This document shows positions 1 to 10,840 of a stretch of 64,000 nt of DNA, one piece after another (positions within the stretch are counted from its first letter, which is position 1; each line of letters begins with the position of its first letter). Source of the stretch: Bullera alba (lineage: Eukaryota; Basidiomycota; Tremellomycetes; Tremellales; Bulleraceae); contig BCIX01000003.1 in NCBI GenBank assembly GCA_001600095.1, positions 124,001 through 188,000 on the forward strand. The letters are read 5' to 3'. The translations under genes were made by a program, and so were the position numbers. Below the pieces are notes generated by a model. The model did not search any database, was not told the origin of the DNA, and saw nothing but the letters and a program-made list of their open reading frames with translations.

Positions 1-718
1 CTACACCACGAGGACACAACCAATACCACCGCCACGCCATCTCCATCTCTCACCTTGCTCTCACGGGGTTTCAAGATGCCACACGGCGTTTGCGTCGGAC
101 ACGGATTCGTGGCGCCACACCGCGCAGTGGGGCAGGTGACTGTAGGTGACAAACATTGATGGTCGTCATTTGGCAGATCAGGGCAGACCAACAGGGAACG
201 ACGCGCGGTGGTCAAAGCGCTACCCTGCGCTACCATCCTTTGAGGTCCTTTGGCACTGGGCTCAGGGTTTCACTGGGAAAGCTTATCGGCAGGCGGTGCT
301 GGCCATCGAGATCGGGCTATACCTTCAGTCCACAGACGGCCGCTACATGCTGCTGCTTGCTGCTTCATGCACGACCAAAGTGGATGATGAACATGTCAGG
401 CTGTTGCCGCATGAGATATGAGATCTGGCGATCGCTCATGTTTCGGAGCTGCAAACTGAAACTCTATCGGCCGCGGGAGGGCGCGGGAAGGCGCGGGATC
501 ATGCGGCTGGGGAGGGCTGGGGATTATTTCGAATAAATGCAGCGAATTTGCTTCCGTTGAACGGCCAGATCGTTCCCACATCGCATCGCATCGCAGAGTA
601 GGCAGCCCTAGGCAGCCCTTCGGCATCGGGTTTGACAGGGTGGTCACAGCGTCCATTCACCGCACAAACAACACCTGATGGTCCACGAGGCAGGATGTCG
701 CGCTTCTGGAGGGTCAAA
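1..718. other. No gene recognised at the left edge
   Basis: Several short open frames overlap here on both strands, but none shows a recognisable domain, and I see no chain of intron signals before position 719. Part of a gene lying mostly outside the window cannot be excluded. Confidence 0.4.
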
Positions 719-1202
719 GTGAGTGCGTTGAAGCAGAAGCGTTGGGTACTGACCGCTCGTCGCAGCCATCTCACGGTGAGATGCCAACACAATCCGGCGG
801 TTGAATGCAGAGCCAATCTCTTTTGACTCGTCGTGACGAATGGAGATGTCAAGGGATACAGAGCCACGAGCCCATTGTCGGGGGCGTCGACCATATAGGT
901 CGAGGCCTCGGCTTACAATGAGGTCTCTGCGGTCTCAAATCCAAGGCTGTCCGACACGACTCTGTAAGTCTTGATACGCTGTCTAGCACGCTGACGACAG
1001 AGCGCAGCATCCACTCGCTGCCATGAGCTAAGAGGTATGTTCCTAGTGTACGCCTACCCAGCTGACTCTCGTCGTCGCAGAGAGTCCAACAACCGCCCAA
1101 CGCCAGAGACGCCTGATCGAGAGGAGTGAGTCTACCCTTTACATCAAGCGGTATGCTGACCTCTTACTAGATCTACCTAACTCTACGTACCGACGCGACT
1201 AG
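719..1202 (+). other. Candidate small spliced transcript, product unknown
   Basis: Four intron-like blocks follow one another: 719-765, 964-1007, 1035-1080 and 1126-1170. Each has a GTGAGT/GTAAGT/GTATGT donor, a CTGAC branch-like site and an AG acceptor, exactly like introns of the recognisable genes in this window. Joining exons 918-963, 1008-1034, 1081-1125 and 1171-1202 leaves one frame open from an ATG at 918 to TAG at 1200-1202 (49 codons, rich in Arg, Ser and Thr). The peptide resembles nothing I know. The frame also stays open upstream of 918, so the true start may lie earlier. It could be a short protein gene, the 3' end of a longer one, or a spliced non-coding RNA. Confidence 0.3.
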
Positions 1203-2205
1203 AAGGGGGGAGCTATGCTCGTTGGTGCACCGATTATGAATATGTTCAGGGTTGCTCTTTTATATGGCTCCGCCTGTACAACCTCACTATCATCACCTGT
1301 ACACCTACCATCCATGCCCAACCACGCTAGCTAGGTCACGGTTTCGGTGCAGCGGCCAGGCCTTTCATCTCAGCTATACCAGTCCCACCATCAGCGGTGT
1401 GAGCACCCAGCGTCGTAGTGGCCGTCACCCAGGTCGTACCTGGGCACTAGCGTCATCGACCATCGGATCTGGACCTAGGTATAAACTTTTGGTGGCGTCA
1501 GGGGGGTTAATTGCATCAGTTTGAGGATGGAAGGTGGTGGCCTTCAGGGTCGCCGTCCAGGCCCCGAACATGGAACGGAGAGGATAGTGGAGGGTGTCCG
1601 GAGGAGAGCTTTGGTGGGATGAGAATCTATGCAGGATGGTCAACTTCGTCCTCCTCGACTCGAATCACTCTTCAGCGATCCGTATCAAACTCCACACTCC
1701 TCTACAACATCAATCCCTCACTTCACCTCAAACCACCACCACCACCAACCCCACCGCCGCCAGCTGGACTACAGAAACGCAGTCACAGAGAGAGGACGTC
1801 CATCAGTGAGTTCAGATCCGTCCTTCCAGTCGAGCTCGAGCCCCTCCCTATACCCTCCCTTCTTCATCCATCCAGGCCGATTGAGAGCGATACACGTCCG
1901 ATCCTTCTCATACCCATCTGCAATCATCCCGCCAATTGCTGTCGAGTCTTGAGAGCGCGAAGATGGCGCTTCTCCACCTCCCCTCCCTCCCAATTCCACT
2001 CTACCACCCTCCTACCCTGTGCCATCGTCCTCGCTGTATCTCGTGCTACAAGCCCAATCCACGCCACACACTGCCATCAGTATCTACCCAGCGTCCTCCC
2101 CGTCCGTTTGATACCCTCGGGTCGAGCGTGGGATGCATACTCCGGTCTCGGGAGAGAAGGAAGGTTTTGCTCTAATGACCTTTCTTCTTGGCCCGCTTCG
2201 AAGGC
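1203..2205. other. Pyrimidine-rich stretch without a supported gene
   Basis: The + strand is rich in C and T, with many short TCC/CCT runs. A 400-codon open frame crosses part of it (about 1511-2713), but its translation is low-complexity Ser/Pro/Leu/Arg and runs into the tandem repeat that follows. I treat it as an accident of base composition. Confidence 0.4.
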
Positions 2206-2880
2206 ATCTTCTCTTGATCCTGCTTCTAGGTTGTGCTCTCTCTCCCTCCCATCGTCTTCGCCTGGTCCTTGTCGACGCGTCCATACCCCTGATGTGGTTG
2301 TGGGATGCCGGCTTTGCCGTCATTCCCATCATTCCATCGAGGGTGGAAGACGGTCCGCCAGTCACCTTGATCCTGCTTTTAGACTGTGCTCGCTCTCACT
2401 CTCACCCTCCCCTCACGGTCCATCGGCTCTCCTATACCCCTGGTGTGCTCATGGAGTCGCCTTTGGCGACGTCTTGACATACCACCGAGGTTGGATACGG
2501 CTCGATCGGCAATACCCCATCTCCCTCCTTCAGGTCGTGCTCGCTCTCACTCTCCCCTCATGGTTCACTGGCGCTCCCATCTTTGGTTCGATCGGCGATA
2601 CCCCATCTCCCTCCTTCAGGTCGTGCTCGCTCTCACTCGCATCCTCCCCTCACCGTCATCGGCCCTCCTACACCCCTGGTGTGCTCGTGGAGTCGCCTTT
2701 GGCGACATCTTGACATACCACCGAGGTTGGATACGGCTCGATTGGCGATACCCCATCTCCCCTAGGTCGTGCTTGCTCTCACTCGCACCCTCCCCTCATG
2801 GTCCATCGGCCCTCCTATGCCCCTGGTGTGATTGTGGAATGTCGACTTTGCCGTCACTTTTACCATCCCATTGACAGTGG
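2206..2880. repeat. Degenerate tandem repeat, unit about 150 bp, roughly five copies
   Basis: Successive units start near 2212, 2385, 2535, 2620 and 2765. Each begins with a block like GTGCTCGCTCTCACTC and continues with CCCCTGGTGTGCTC, GGAGTCGCCTTTGGCGAC and, in the better copies, a block around GACATACCACCGAGGTTGG followed by ATACCCCATCTCCC. The 2535 copy is internally deleted (about 85 bp) and the first and last copies are more diverged. Copies 2385 and 2620 are the most alike. No element ends, terminal repeats or coding domain are visible, so this reads as a locally amplified and decaying minisatellite. Confidence 0.75.
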
Positions 2881-3117
2881 GACAACCCGCTAGTCAGCTC
2901 TATCCTCCTTCTCATGCTCTTTCTCCCCATCCTCTGCTGCTGGTTATTCCTGATGTCACTGTGGATGCTTGCACCTCTACCTTGCTCCTAGCTCCTCGAT
3001 CAACCTCCTTATGCTCTGCTGCATCCTATGCGAATCATCCGATCCATACATCCGCCTCTGACGCGTCTGCCCTGATGTATTTCACCTGTTGCTGCCAGTG
3101 CTAACTAGACAGCTACA

Positions 3118-6043
3118 ATGAGCCCTATTATCGACTTAACTGGCTCGGACTGTGACTCGGATTTTTACGAGGAGCTGTACTCTGAGGACGTGGATGAAAC
3201 GCCAGAGGAGGTTCATCACGCCACACTGGCCGATAACATCCAAGCCCTTGGAGGTGAGTCGTATCCGATGTATACGTGCTGATCAAGTCGTAGATCTTGA
3301 TCATCACGGTCTTGGGATTCGTGAGTGTAATCTACAATGTCTTTCGCTGACCTTTGCTAGTCCTGCTTGGCGCCGAACTGTTGGAAAGCTTTATGCAGTT
3401 TCTCATTGCTGGCGGCATCGACGAGACGGAGGCAAGGCGTTGGCTCAGAAGAGTTACGCGAAAACGCGTCGACAATGCTGCTCTAGTGAGGGAATCAGCT
3501 AGGACCGAGGCTCGAAAGGAGCGCTACAAGGAGATCTTTGCCGGAGTGCCGTGGCCTGGAAATGTTGCGTGAGTGATCAGTCATAATCATGGGTCTGACA
3601 AGCATAGTCCGACTGGCTGTGTCGATGCTCCGGTGGGCGGGATCCTATTTTTTGCCCCCTCTCACCCCGGGGCAGAAGTGATCACCGCCCACCGACATAC
3701 CACTCGGCAGATCTTGCTCCGCCTCGGCAACAACGGTGCCATTGATACCAGCAAGGTAGGTGTCAGCGATGGGACCGCTTGCTGATGCTAGATGTGGTTC
3801 CGGGATGTGTTTGAAGTCAAGGTCCCTAAGGTGGATCATAATCGGTTGCCTCAGTTTGTCAGCCTCAGCTCCGGCAAGCAATTCCACCGGCTCAACCTCG
3901 GCAAAGCGGGGATATCCGCTGGTCAAGCCGGTATTGAGTCAATGGCCAGGGACATCCTTCGACGCGCTGGTGTAGCAAGCTACACCACCGTCGAAGGAGA
4001 GTTTGCGGGGCGAGTGGTCCATGACGTTCTTGAGCAGCAGCTTGACACCAGGAGGTATCGTCTCCACCACCTAGAGATCAGTATCGACCTGCCAGGATCA
4101 ACAAGCCGGGGGATCCCCCCGTCAGCGCCTACCGCCTCTGTGGTGAGTGCTTGTTGAGATGACACTTGCTGAATTGTTAGATTGTCGTGACTAGTCGAGA
4201 GGAAGGTCGAGTCCTTGGCATTTTTTATTTTACCGCTCACGGCAGCATCTCGAGGTACTCTGGGGAACCCTCCAATGAGCTATTGTACCACTGTCTCCAT
4301 TTAGTGAGTCTCTCCTCGTCTTCTTCACCCGCGGACACTGACAGCTGTATAGGACCAGTCCAAGAATCTGTTGGCTGCTTTGGCAGGTATCGATGTCGAC
4401 CCAGGTGAGTATCTAGACCATTGCTCTTGAGCTAATAGTCAGAATTTGGCCGTTTACATGCCATGGATGCCCTCCCTCCCCTCCTTGGAACAGAGGTCAA
4501 GCGAAAGTCTGGGGCAAAAAGAATCCATCGGCTTCGACGTCTATGCGGGATACGCACAGTGGAGGTGAAGCGAAGGAGAGTCCAGGCAGACTATGCTGTG
4601 ACTTTCTCTGACCTCCCCGAGCTGCTGAGATCCTATGTGAGGACACTGGGCATAGAGGTCAAGCCGGAGGATATCACTCCTCAACATCCAACTTGGCTTG
4701 CTGTTGTTCTCTCGCGCAACGCGACCAGAATATGGTATTCCTTGTCGGACGAGAAACGTACCGCCCACGGCGCTTTGACAAAGGCACGGAGTGAGTGCAA
4801 TGACACTGTACAAGGGTCAAGCGCTGACCAAGGGGTTTGTTTGCTGCTGTAGTGCAAGACATGCCGGAGTCTAGCAAGAAGAGTATGCACGAGGGTTGGG
4901 CCAGGGCCATGAGTGAGTTTCCCAGTCCATTGGGAGAGACAGGTCTTGGCTAATCTGGAGATTGTGCAGTTGCCATCGAGGCCAGGTCGACCGAGCAGAA
5001 GAAGGAGGACAAGGAGAAGATGATTGCGACTAGAAAACGCAAATACGATGAGAAGTTGCAGCTGTGGCACGAGGAAGGGGAGAACGGTGAGTGCCTCCTT
5101 GGTGATGGCACTGTTTGGCACTGTTCTGATGCGCAGTAGGGGAAAGGCCAAAGATGCGAATTGCTTCGACACTTGTCCACGGCTTTCATGTGACATTCAA
5201 GATCCACCAAGTCGACGGGGAGTATGCATACGGACCAATGAGGCGCACTCCGGGGGTTACAGAGGTCACAGTGTCAGACCTGGGGCAGACTGTCACCGAC
5301 GAGCGAGGCAGAAGATTGAGGGGTAGGTCCACAATGGGATTCATACGCTGACAGGTTTAGGATACCTCTCAGGGGGTAGAGGCGAAAACGCCGAGTCAAC
5401 ACTCCTCTTCTTCCACAAGGGTCAGTGATACCAGGCAGTCTTGTGGTCCGTGAATGCTGCTGACATCACTGCGACTCTAGCGCGCCAGGAAGTGTATGTC
5501 CGTAGAGGTACCATCAACCGACACGGTGTCATCCGCATCGCTTCTTCTACAACACCTTGCGTCGATTGTGGAAGGAAAGCCCTCGAACCATGCCGTTGTG
5601 CTGAACCTGTATTCAAGCACAATGGCCTGTTTGTGTGCAAGTCAGGGCGAAGGGATGTCATGGTGTTTGGTCCTCGTAAGCACGACTTAGTTATTGATCA
5701 GATGGATAAGAGGGTTGTGAATATGTAGCCTCTTCTACTATGCACTTTCTTTCATACACTTGTCTGTCTGATCACTATAGATGGACTGTTCCGACTTGTC
5801 ACATCCTGGAGACACCTTGCCCTGCAAGGTGGCCCGTTGTGTCAGAAGGTCAGATGTCCTTACCCAAACGTCCTTGCTTGGTTTGTTGACTTGTAGGAAA
5901 GCCAGGGCTTTGCCCGGGGTTCATCCAGCCCGGCTCCAACCTCCATCATTGCTCTTGAGAACAGTTGGGGCAAACACATACATGTCATAACAGGTCATAA
6001 CTCATACTGCATGATGGTGTCTCCCTATGTCTCCCCTCCTTGA
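3118..6043 (+). CDS. Intron-rich unrecognised protein with SUMO-interaction-like N-terminus
   Basis: I do not recognise this protein. The ATG at 3118 opens with MSPIIDLTGSD followed by Asp/Glu/Ser. IIDLT next to an acidic, phosphorylatable stretch is the classic form of a SUMO-interacting motif (family knowledge), but binding is inference. About 15 short introns with GTGAGT donors split the gene; clear ones are 3254-3293, 3321-3360 and 3570-3606. The frame closes across them to TGA at 6041-6043. The middle contains a basic, Lys/Glu/Arg-rich, probably helical or coiled segment (near 4970-5090). The last third has a Cys cluster encoded near 5560-5650 (CVDCG, then PCRCAEP, then VCKSG) that could bind metal. 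There is no signal peptide or membrane segment. Exon borders after 5650 are less certain. The gene is flanked by repeats and non-coding DNA rather than conserved neighbours, as expected for a lineage-specific gene. Confidence 0.55.
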
Positions 6044-7799
6044 ACTGGGCACATGCCCAAAAACTGTATGATACCCAAGTCGGCTGACCTCACAATGTGT
6101 TACGACTCGTTCCCGAGGAAACCTCTAACTCGGTGACGAGTGGACGGCGACGGTCGTAAGAGCAAGCTTGGGTGGTATCAGATGGATACCACCTATGAAC
6201 TGGTGAACTTGATCGAGCAAAGCTTAGGCAAGGATAGAGTAGTCGACTGAAGAGAGCTCGGAAGGATCTGAGGAGCGAGCTTTGGGGAGAGTAGGTTTCG
6301 AGAGTGTAACTATTGATATCTAGATCCTTGGAAGAAGGACCTAACTCATACTATGAAATATCTGCTTATATAGACGTCGAGGGCATGGTCGAGGGCAGCC
6401 ATGCCCTCGACTGAAAACTCTACAATGGAGGGATCGCGCAATCCCTCTCCGTCTCGCTCTTCCTTGCTTTGATGCTCACTCTTCCTTGCTTTGATCGACC
6501 GATGTCTATTCTTGGACGGTGAAGGGGCAGAGCTCAGCTCGTAGACCATTCCGTCAATCCCTCTCCGTGCCAAGGTATCCCTTGCTTTGATCCGCCGATG
6601 AATGAGTGCTGGGGTCTCGAGTGTCCTCCGCTGATGTCCGAGTATGGGGCTTGAGTATGCGCCGTTGATGTCCGGGTATGGGGTGATGAGTAGTACAGGA
6701 CCAGCTCGTCACACTTCACCTCCAGCACATGCTCCATCTCCTAGTCGCCAGATGGCTGCTCCTATCTAGTCCATGTATCCTCATGTTGGTTCACGACAAA
6801 GATGGGCACTGAATACTACTAATGTGGACTGCCGGACTACTGCCGGGCCCATTCATCCACCTTCCTTCACCAGCCTCCACCCTCCTCCAAGTCCACCCTC
6901 CGTCAGCTGTCATCCAGGCACTATACTATCCAGGCACCTCAGGTCCGAAGATCCCGGGTTGGTCATGTTCGGACCTGTTTGGGCAGGTTTGGGCTGATAG
7001 CTGTTGGTACCCCGGCGTATCACAATCGACGAAACATCAATTGAGTCGCTCCAATTCAATACATGGAGGAGAGGGCCAAAGGCAACGACTATATCCATAG
7101 AGCTAGGGAAGGCTATTAGTGTACGAGTATAGCTTCAAGCTTGAGAGGAGTCTTGAGACAGGTCGGCAATACCGATGAACGCCGATGATGGCAAGACTCT
7201 CGCACTAGGAGATATGTGAGAGTCTGGACGGGGGCTAGGAGGGGAGAATCAGACGCTGGGAGGGTCCAAGCAAGGAGCATTTGCCGAGTTCCGGGTTTCA
7301 TGCAGCATTGCTTTTCCCACTGTGTTTTTATCGCAGCTGCTTGCGCCGCGAATTGCGAGCTTGAGCACAAGCCTCCAGGGGTTCCGAATCAAGCCGACGT
7401 CTCTATACAAAGACTCCGACGGGGTCACCCCCTTCGGTCCTGCCTTGTAAAGCTGCGTGGATGGGGATTAGATGATTGGAATATTCATTGAGTCACTCGG
7501 TAACCTCAGGCTCAGGTGGCCTGTGGCGCTTCGGGTGGCAAATTGTGGACAGGTAGCATCTTTATTCTTGTTCATGCCATTTCGAAGTTGAAATACCACG
7601 CCTTTCGCCCACGGAATGCCGGACCTCAGACTCAGAGGGTGCCGACACACACTGACAAAACTACTCTTGGGTGAGAGCAGAGTGATTTCAAGTTCCACTC
7701 CTAGACTAAAACTCACTTCTGTCTCCCAAATCCAGAGAGTTCGTTGGCCGGCTGAGCAGACTGTGTGGGGTCTGGGAGCTCGGAGTAGCACAGTGGAAC
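6044..7799. other. Intergenic, no supported gene
   Basis: Only short open frames without recognisable domains occur here. Small direct repeats are visible: CTTCCTTGCTTTGAT occurs twice near 6460-6500 with a related copy near 6578, and a block around TTGATGTCCGGGTATGGGG near 6665 has a relative near 6631. From 7784 the sequence GTAGCACAGTGG duplicates the D-arm region of the adjacent tRNA. Confidence 0.5.
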
Positions 7800-7896
7800 A
7801 TCAAGGTAGCACAGTGGCAGTGCATCGGGCTCATATTACGTAATCAATTCTGATGCTGTGACCCGGGGGTCGCTAGATCGAAACTAGCCCTTGATA
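7800..7896 (+). tRNA. Initiator tRNA-Met (CAT) with a 25-nt intron
   Basis: A full cloverleaf folds. The acceptor stem ATCAAGG (7800-7806) pairs with CCTTGAT (7889-7895), followed by discriminator A. The D-stem is GCAC/GTGC (7809-7812, 7820-7823). The anticodon stem TCGGG/CCCGG carries the CAT anticodon at 7832-7834. The T-stem is GCTAG/CTAGC with loop ATCGAAA. Initiator hallmarks are all present: an A1-U72 pair, three consecutive G-C pairs in the anticodon stem, and A54 and A60 in the T-loop. The intron at 7836-7860 sits at the canonical position after base 37; without it the RNA is 72 nt, the usual initiator length. A T-run at 7903-7907 can serve as RNA polymerase III terminator. An elongator tRNA-Met would lack the A1-U72 and ATCGAAA features. 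Confidence 0.92.
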
Positions 7897-8607
7897 CATT
7901 TGTTTTTGGATTCTGGTCTCAAACATTTTTGCTGCGAACTGCTTCGTTCCTTTTGCATCACTGTCCAGATCACCTATGCAGCGGACATGCATACTCCTCG
8001 CCCACCCATAGAGTAGGCCTCTCAAGTAGACGGGTGCATAGGCGATGAAAGCCAGGAAGCCGGATGGTATGCGGCTCGATCGACCAAGTGGCGAACTCGG
8101 CCACGCCGGTTGCCGCCACTTTTGGCGATTCGGTCGATCTCAACTTCCCACTCTGTCCGATTCAACCCAGTGTCAGAGATCTCGGCTCCCACCTCCTGGC
8201 CTCATCGCCCTCTGTCACCACTCTGCATCGATGTAATCCACGTTCGTACCACGACTCTCTGACCATGGAAGCGAACCATGACCGGGGTACGGGCATGCAA
8301 GCCCATTCTCGGCCATCTCCGCTTTCCGCGGATTACGGCAATGTCCACGTGGGAAACCTAAAATACGACGATCGAGATGCCGGTGTACGGGTGTGTGGGA
8401 AGATCGGCGAGCATACTGATGGGGACGAGGGTGTTTGTGGTAGCGATGTGTATAAGGTATCCCGGCGGTAGTGTACGATTGCAGTGTAGCCCGGAGCTCA
8501 AAGGACATTGACCGCGAGGACGCAACGTGTTACTGGAAGTAGGCCGAGCTGGACCATAGGCAAAACAGGAGGTCGATCTCGACGTTGAGCATTTGACAAC
8601 TGCAACC
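7897..8607. other. Intergenic and upstream region of the desaturase gene
   Basis: After the tRNA terminator I see no coding domain on either strand. The segment presumably holds the promoter and 5' leader of the downstream desaturase; I could not assign a TATA box or factor site with confidence. Confidence 0.4.
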
Positions 8608-10273
8608 ATGGGCGAGGTCAAGGAGAGAGACGGAGCCAAGACGAAGATCTGGTGGTGTGAGTGGTATAGAGTGTGCTCTGCTGACGTCCAGCAAATGGCA
8701 TATTCTTCATCTGTAAGTCAGCGCAGAGGACAACACTGACCTCAGCGGTCCACCTGTTCGCCCTGGTCGGCGCTACCTACCTCTCACCGCTCACCGAGAT
8801 CAAGCGGGCCACAGCGATCCTATGCTTTGTCTCGTGGCAGCTGGCATGCTTTGGGTAAGTTCCTCGCGTCGACCTAGCTGACAGCTAGAATTACAATAGG
8901 TTGGTAGATCAACCGAACCCAGCTCACACCTAGGCTACCACAGGCTATGGTCCCATCAAGCATTCACCGCTAGACTCCCCCTGCGGATCGCCCTCGCGTG
9001 GATGGGCGCCATGGGATTCCAGGGGAGTGTCAAGTGGTGGGTACTGCGACATCGGCTGCATCACAGGTGGGTCCCGAGACCGACCGAGCTGACTGCAGAT
9101 TCACCGACAACCCAATACACGACCCATACTCTGCGTCAAAAGGCCTATGGTGGTCGCACTGCGGGTGGATCTTTCTCAAACCGTCATACCCGAGGATGAG
9201 GCTGGTTGAGCGGGGCGATCTTGAAGCGGATCCAGTGGTTCGCTTCCAGCACAGACACTACGTCCCCATAGCCCTGTTCTCGGGATTGATCCTGCCCGCG
9301 CTGATAGCAAAGTACGGCTGGAATGACGGGATGGGTGGATTGGTCTGGGGAGGAGCTATTGCGAGGCTGTTGATCTGGCATACGACGTTTTGCATCAACT
9401 CGCTAGCGCACTGGACGGGATTACAGCCGTACACCGAGGAGGTGACGGCGAGGGGCAACTACGTGAGTCGGAGGCGAGACTGAGCTGACTGTAGCTACTT
9501 GCGCTTCTTACCGGTGGAGAGGGGAATCACAAGTGAGTCAATCGGTTCGAACTTTGCTAACAGCAGCTTCCACCACGCATTCCCGTAGGTCTACCACCGG
9601 GGATATGGCTCACCCCTCAGAAAGGACTTTAGGAACGGCCCCCACCCTGCCGATTGGGACCCGACGAAATGGATAATCTGGGTGTTGCACAAGTACACCT
9701 CGTTGATACCCTCCATCGCCCGAACGCCCGACTCTGCAATTTACACTGCCCGAGCGACGGTCCATCGCGCTCACGCAGATAGACTCTACGCCAATGTCCC
9801 AAGTCATGAGCGAGTCAAGCCCGTGAGCGAGCTGCCAGTGTGGAGCAAAGCCGAGATGCTGCAGCGTCACGGGGAGAGGGTGGATGGGAGGAGGAGGGTG
9901 TTGTTGATGATAGAGGGGTTCGTGGTGGATGTGGGCGGGTATATCGATGATCATGTAAGTGAAAGACTACTTGAGACTCCTTGCTAACACTGTATAGCCT
10001 GGAGGAGTCCAATTACTAGCCTCTCATGCCATAGTCCCAGTCTCGCCCTCACTCCTCCACCCCACATCCTCGACATCATCACCCACGACCTCTTCCGCGT
10101 CGTCACGCTCAGGGTCGCCAATCATCGACTCTGGCTACTTTTCCGGGGGTGACCCAAGCAATGTCCCAGAGATCAAAGACGCCACCAGGGCTTTCTTCGG
10201 CGGGATGAACAATCACAGCGGGGCGGCAAAGGAGAAGATGAGGTGTCTGCGCGTTGCGAGGTTGGAAAAGTGA
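8608..10273 (+). CDS. OLE1: Acyl-CoA delta-9 desaturase fused to cytochrome b5
   Basis: This is a stearoyl-CoA desaturase that introduces the delta-9 double bond at the ER membrane, with its own C-terminal cytochrome b5 as electron donor. Three histidine boxes are present: YHRLWSH, LRHRLHH and HNFHHAFP. The b5 domain shows the haem-binding HPGG after an intron near 9956-9998. Hydrophobic stretches flank the boxes as in the family. The gene is cut by about seven short introns. Two are unusually small (8900-8933, 34 nt; 9585-9620, 36 nt) and the exon 8889-8899 is only 11 nt. Without removal of the 36-nt intron an in-frame TAG follows the third His box; with it, the frame continues into KDFRNG and DWDPTKW as in the family. 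The N-terminus before the first membrane segment is short and the second box region is divergent from standard Ole1, so it may be a paralogue of the main desaturase. Confidence 0.88.
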
Positions 10274-10840
10274 GCGACGTGATGTGTATAATGTAGTGAG
10301 TCGAGTGGGTCTACAGAGGTGGCATTTGGCTGAATCAGAGTAGTAGAGCGGTCTTAGATGATGCATACGAGGGTACTGCCACTCTTGCACGGGTTCTCTG
10401 GAGGTGTGATGGCATTGGGCGAGCTATCGCCTACCTTCCTTCCCCACCCGTGCCTCAGCTGCTGGGCGGTACGTGAATATCTGAGCACGGACCGATCCTT
10501 CCTTCCTTCCTTCTCATATTCTCTTTTCTCCGAACTTCAATTTGCTTTCAACTTCAAGGTGACAACTTGCTCTCTCACTCGACCTTCTTACTCCCCACCT
10601 GCCGATATTGCATTTCTGCTCCGATCACGGGTTCGGCCCGCTCGCCCATACTGCAATCACGGGCTCATTTCGTTCATCTATACTGATCTATCAGTCTTCA
10701 ACACCTGACGCCCCCTAGTCTCCAGCCTATCCAGCTCCCCCCCCGCCGATCTAGCCGCAAGCGGGGCCACTTCCTCTGGTTGAGCGTGACCCACATCCTC
10801 CTCAGCCAAGGAAGAGAGCCTTCCGACGACGACTACTGGG
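10274..10840. other. Intergenic, likely promoter of the DUF4211 gene
   Basis: No coding domain is visible. A short (CCTT)n pyrimidine run lies at about 10497-10513 and the 200 bases before the next ATG are C/T-rich, as is common in front of basidiomycete genes. Confidence 0.4.

Noticed and set aside
1511..2713. 400-codon open frame across the pyrimidine-rich and repeat region
   Set aside because: Low-complexity Ser/Pro/Leu/Arg translation, overlapping equally long frames in other phases, and passage through a degenerate non-coding-type repeat; no domain and no intron logic.
6400..6700. Short direct repeats around CTTCCTTGCTTTGAT as a possible CRISPR-like or transposon structure
   Set aside because: Only two or three irregularly spaced copies, no constant spacer, no ends and a eukaryotic context.
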